The translations under genes and the position numbers were made by a program. Under the pieces are notes generated by a model, which saw nothing but the letters and a program-made list of their open reading frames with translations, ran no database searches and was not told where the DNA came from. Below, piece after piece: positions 61,290 to 64,000 of a stretch of DNA of 64,000 nt; within the stretch, counting starts at the first letter, position 1; each line of letters starts with the position of its first letter. Source of the stretch: Sandaracinus amylolyticus (lineage in GTDB: Bacteria > Myxococcota_A > Polyangia > Polyangiales > Sandaracinaceae); NCBI RefSeq assembly GCF_021631985.1, contig NZ_CP070225.1, positions 2,604,001 through 2,668,000 of the forward strand. Direction: 5' to 3'.

Positions 61290-63002
61290 TTACGCCATCT
61301 CGCGCAGCTCGCGCTTGAGCACCTTGCCGGTCGGGTTCTTCGGCAGCTCCTGCATCACCCGCACGTCGCGCGGCACCTTGGGCCCCGAGAGCCGATCGCG
61401 GCACCACGCGATCAGCGAGGGCACGTCCGCGGACGCACCTTCGCGCAGCACGACGAACGCCCGCACGCGCTCGCCCCACTCGCGATCGGGCACGCCCACC
61501 ACCGCGGCCTCGCGCACCGCAGGATGGCGCGCGAGCACCTCTTCCACCTCGGCGGGGTACACGTTCACGCCGCCCGAGATGATCATGTCGCGCTTGCGAC
61601 CATCGAGGTGCACGAGCCCGTGCTCGTCGACGTGCGCGAGGTCGCCCACGCTGAAGAACCCGTCACGCATCGACGCGCGCGTCGCCGCGTCGTCGCGGTG
61701 ATAGTCGACGAGCATCGTGTTGCGCACGAAGAGCTCGCCGGTCGCGCCCCGCGGCACCTCGCGCCCGCGCTCGTCGAGGATCCGGATCTCGTTGCCCGGC
61801 ACCACGTGCCCGATCGTCCCCGGCGCGCGCAGCAGCTCGTCGGGGGTCGCGATCGTGTTCAGCCCGGTCTCGGTCGCGCCGTAGATGTTGTAGAGGACGT
61901 GCCCGAACTCCTGCATGAAGTCGCGCGCGACCGCGCCCGAGAGCGGCGCGCCCGCCGAGAACACCGCGCGCAGGCTGCGCGTGTCGTGCTTCCTCCGCGC
62001 GGCGGGCGGCAGCTCGAGGATGCGGTGCAGCATCGTGGGCACCACCGCAGTCGTCGTGATCGCGTGCTCCTCGATCTTCGCGAGGGCGCGCTGCGCGTCG
62101 AAGCGCGGCTCGATCACCACCGTGCCGCCGAGCACGAACGTGAACGACGCGAACCCGAACGCGGTCGTGTGATAGAGCGGGCACACCGCGAGGTGTCGAT
62201 CGTCGTGGCGGATGTCGAGCTCGTCGATCGACTGCAGGAACGCGAGATGCGCGTCCTTCGGGAACCGGCGCACCGCGCCCTTCGGCTTCCCCGTCGTGCC
62301 GCTCGTGTAGACGACCACCGCGGCGTCGTCGCCGCTCGCCTCGTCGACCGGCCGCACGCGCCCCGGCGCGACCAGCGCGTCGTAGCTCGTCGTGCCCGGG
62401 TGCGTGCCGCCCACCGCGATCAAGTTCGCCTCGGGCACGCCCGTGAGCTTCGCGCGCGACGCGACGATCGGCGCCGCGAGCTCGGCCTCGACGAAGATCG
62501 CGCGCGCGCCCGAGTGCGACGCGAGGAACTCGAGCTCCTCGGGCGTCGAGCGATAGCTCGCCGACACCGCCGCGCCGCCGAGGCGTGTCATCGCGGCCTG
62601 CACCTCGACGAACTCCGCGCGGTTGTGCATCAGCAGGATCGCCGCATCGCCGCGACCGATCCCGTGCTGGTGGCGCAGGCGCGACGCGAGCCGATCGATG
62701 CGCTCGTCGAGCGCGCGGTACGTGAGCCGCCGTCCCTCGCACACGATCGCGATCGCGTCGGGCGTGTTCGCCGCGTGCACGCGGAAGATCGTGGCGAGCC
62801 CGAGCGAGCCCGAGAGCCGGGCGCGCGCGAGCGCGATCACGCCGCGCGGCGAGACGTCGAACGCGATTCCGCTGCGCACGCCGAGCCTCGTCGCGACCCT
62901 GGCGAGGTCGATCGGCGCCCTCACGCGACGGACGGTCTCGCTCACGAGATTCCGGGCGGAGCGGATTCCTTCGCGGTTGCTAGAATTAATTCTGTTGACC
63001 AT
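61290..63002 (-). CDS. AMP-dependent acyl-CoA synthetase (fatty acid-CoA ligase family)
   Basis: A 570-residue adenylate-forming enzyme. P-loop VVYTSGTTGKPKGAVRRFP, PLYHTTAFGF, GATETGL, DGFFSVGDLAHVDEHG and the closing KNPTGKVLKREL with the catalytic Lys are all present. It would activate a fatty or aromatic acid to acyl-CoA; the chain length is not readable. The N-terminal extension (first 60 residues) is unusual and may be partly artificial: GTG 62945 is an alternative start. An AGAATTAATTCT palindrome (62982-62993) lies in the first codons. Confidence 0.9.
   Translation of the reverse strand: MVNRINSSNREGIRSARNLVSETVRRVRAPIDLARVATRLGVRSGIAFDVSPRGVIALARARLSGSLGLATIFRVHAANTPDAIAIVCEGRRLTYRALDERIDRLASRLRHQHGIGRGDAAILLMHNRAEFVEVQAAMTRLGGAAVSASYRSTPEELEFLASHSGARAIFVEAELAAPIVASRAKLTGVPEANLIAVGGTHPGTTSYDALVAPGRVRPVDEASGDDAAVVVYTSGTTGKPKGAVRRFPKDAHLAFLQSIDELDIRHDDRHLAVCPLYHTTAFGFASFTFVLGGTVVIEPRFDAQRALAKIEEHAITTTAVVPTMLHRILELPPAARRKHDTRSLRAVFSAGAPLSGAVARDFMQEFGHVLYNIYGATETGLNTIATPDELLRAPGTIGHVVPGNEIRILDERGREVPRGATGELFVRNTMLVDYHRDDAATRASMRDGFFSVGDLAHVDEHGLVHLDGRKRDMIISGGVNVYPAEVEEVLARHPAVREAAVVGVPDREWGERVRAFVVLREGASADVPSLIAWCRDRLSGPKVPRDVRVMQELPKNPTGKVLKRELREMA
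62982..62993. promoter_or_regulatory. AT-rich palindrome at the ligase start
   Basis: AGAATTAATTCT is a perfect 12-bp palindrome, one of few AT-rich sites in the window. It lies just upstream of the -35 box of the rightward promoter. It could be a regulator binding site between the divergent genes. If so, the ligase start may be further downstream. Confidence 0.4.
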
Positions 63003-63024
63003 CCAAGCGCCTCTTCCCTACGAT
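62995..63024 (+). promoter_or_regulatory. Candidate sigma-70 promoter of the 52-residue membrane protein
   Basis: TTGACC, 18-nt spacer, TACGAT, ending 51 bp before ATG 63076. Confidence 0.55.
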
Positions 63025-63075
63025 GATGGCACGCGAACGCCGCTCGTTGGCCGTTGGCCGTGTGGAGGTGATCTC

Positions 63076-63234
63076 ATGGGTTTCTGGCAGGATGCGAGCC
63101 CCGTCGTGAAGGGCGCCATCGTCGTCGGTGGTCTCTTGATCGTGTACTTCCTCGTCGCGTGGGCCGTGGGCCTGCCGCCGTACGGCAGCCAGGTCGGCGA
63201 CGAGGTCCAGCAGACTCGCGGCATCCAGCCGTGA
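63076..63234 (+). CDS. Small membrane protein (52 residues)
   Basis: ATG 63076 is preceded by GGAGGTG at 63063-63069, a near-perfect ribosome binding site. The protein begins MGFWQDASPVVKGAIVVGG and has one membrane helix (GAIVVGGLLIVYFLVAWAVG, about 13-32). It ends in a polar tail (GDEVQQTRGIQP). It has its own promoter and a hairpin terminator (63246-63268), so it is probably a real, well-expressed gene. No family is recognised. Confidence 0.75.
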   Translation: MGFWQDASPVVKGAIVVGGLLIVYFLVAWAVGLPPYGSQVGDEVQQTRGIQP

Positions 63235-63245
63235 CGTGATCGCGA

Positions 63246-63268
63246 GGGGGCGCGTCGGCCGCGCCCCC
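63246..63268 (+). terminator. GC-rich hairpin behind the small membrane protein
   Basis: A perfect 9-bp stem GGGGGCGCG / CGCGCCCCC with a TCGGC loop. The following GCTTCGCGTTCC is only weakly T-rich. Confidence 0.6.
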
Positions 63269-63293
63269 GCTTCGCGTTCCCGCGCTCGAACGC

Positions 63294-64000
63294 TCAGCCC
63301 GCGCCGCCGCGCGCGGGCGCATCGAGCCGTCGCACGAACGCTTCGCCGACCGTCACGCAGGCCTCGCGCACTTCGACGCCCCCGCCGACCAGGATCGCGA
63401 GCGGTCGGATCTCGACCGAGACGATCTCGTCGCGGCGTCGATCGACGAAGGCCGTCAGGCGCAGCATCGCGTCGTCGATCGCTTCGAGCACGGTGCGGCG
63501 TCGCGCCGGCGTGCCCGCGAGCACGAGCTCGCTGCCGCGCAGCCGGGCGAGGGTGCGCTCGAGGCGCTCCGCGCTCGCCGGCAGCACGGTCCGCGTGCGA
63601 TCCGCCGACGCGAGGCCGTGCGGATCGGCGAACCCGATCTCCGCGAGCACCCATCCGCCCTCGAGCGGCATCGCGCGCACGCCGAGCAGCGCGATCGGCG
63701 TGGTGGTCGCGGTGACGGTCACGCCGAGCAGGCGCGCGTCGGGGCTGCGCTCGCTCGCCATGCTCATGATCTGCCGGAACACGTCGCGGACGCGCGCGGC
63801 GTTGTCGACGCCGTCGACCGCGAGATCGGGATGATCCCAGATGCGCAGGTCGGGCGAGGCGAGGGCGATGCGCACCGGGAACCCGATGCGCGCGGCCTCG
63901 GCGGCAGCGCGCGACGGGCTCGAGCACAGCTCTTCGACGGGCAGCGGGAGCCCGTAGGGCTGCAGCGCGGCCTTGCTCGCAGGATCGGAGAGAGCGCGCG
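63294..64000 (-). CDS. C-terminal part of a degenerate ATP-grasp (NDP-forming acyl-CoA synthetase-like) protein, cut by window edge
   Basis: The reverse strand is open from the window edge to 63294 (about 235 residues). KAALQPYGLPLPVEELC, AEAARIGFPVRIALASPD, GVTVTATTTPIALLGVRAM and the ending VEIRPLAILVGGG.VREA follow the order of ATP-grasp_5 domains of NDP-forming acyl-CoA synthetases. The usual Lys after 'PVxxK' is missing (PVRIALASPD), and HKSD.GGV reads WDHPDLAVDGV. The ATP site therefore looks degraded. The missing upstream part would show whether CoA-binding domains exist. Confidence 0.6.
   Translation of the reverse strand, partial: RALSDPASKAALQPYGLPLPVEELCSSPSRAAAEAARIGFPVRIALASPDLRIWDHPDLAVDGVDNAARVRDVFRQIMSMASERSPDARLLGVTVTATTTPIALLGVRAMPLEGGWVLAEIGFADPHGLASADRTRTVLPASAERLERTLARLRGSELVLAGTPARRRTVLEAIDDAMLRLTAFVDRRRDEIVSVEIRPLAILVGGGVEVREACVTVGEAFVRRLDAPARGGAG

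Overview
The window is about 64 kb of very GC-rich, tightly packed bacterial DNA. Many genes start with GTG, and many neighbours overlap by 4 bp (ATGA or GTGA). The gene families point to a myxobacterium: a PilT gliding ATPase, a pair resembling MXAN_2561 and MXAN_2562, Asp/Ala/Gly/Pro-rich 'DAG' lipoproteins, Cys-rich lipoproteins with interrupted repeats, VanW/YoaR, and an assimilatory sulfite reductase. The style fits Polyangiales, possibly a Sandaracinus relative. That placement is inferred from gene content, because no 16S gene lies in the window. I saw no phage, insertion sequence, CRISPR array or biosynthetic cluster.

Layout. 0-9 kb: the pilT 5' part, a PEBP protein, a copper-monooxygenase-like lipoprotein, DUF488, glpD, a CrtI-like FAD enzyme coupled to purM, and a coiled-coil protein. 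9-13.7 kb: a coupled triad with a stand-alone cobalamin-binding protein carrying the Wx9EH photoreceptor motif, then a HIT/chlorite-dismutase pair and a membrane PEGA-like protein. 13.7-19.4 kb: an AMIN/amidase, glnD and a TPR lipoprotein. 19.4-25.3 kb: an SDR, rlmE, rplC away from other ribosomal genes, truA, the MXAN_2561/2562-like pair and asd. 25.4-30.5 kb: tolC, mutT, a frameshifted DUF4126 gene and a sulfite reduction operon. 30.6-30.9 kb: a promoter, tRNA-Gln(CTG), tRNA-Glu(CTC) and a strong terminator. 31-39.2 kb: mpg, apaG, a macro-like protein, a Sua5-type enzyme, coaBC with two unusual active-site residues, VanW, a Cys-rich lipoprotein and glyA.

39.3-44.6 kb holds the most striking cluster. 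It is an MCE (Mla-type) lipid transport locus with two different ATPases, two different MlaE permeases, one MlaD and two paralogous small membrane proteins. The two ATPases carry complementary defects: one lacks the H-loop histidine and the other has a non-consensus signature. Together they predict an asymmetric heterodimer with one good and one degenerate ATP site.

44.6-64 kb: an orphan CdiI-like immunity protein, a repeat-rich lipoprotein, a coiled-coil membrane protein, pyrF-rlmB, a sirtuin, a lipoprotein hydrolase, a CinA-type protein, an exopolysaccharide-initiating sugar transferase, an esterase/extensin-peptidase fusion, a perfect 5 x 21-bp tandem repeat, an L,D-transpeptidase, a pseudo P1B-type ATPase that has lost the phosphorylated Asp, an acyl-CoA ligase, a 52-residue membrane protein, and the C-terminal part of a degenerate ATP-grasp acyl-CoA synthetase.

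Three places share an uncatalogued double-hairpin repeat directly behind stop codons (5641-5714, 24236-24275, 61178-61243).
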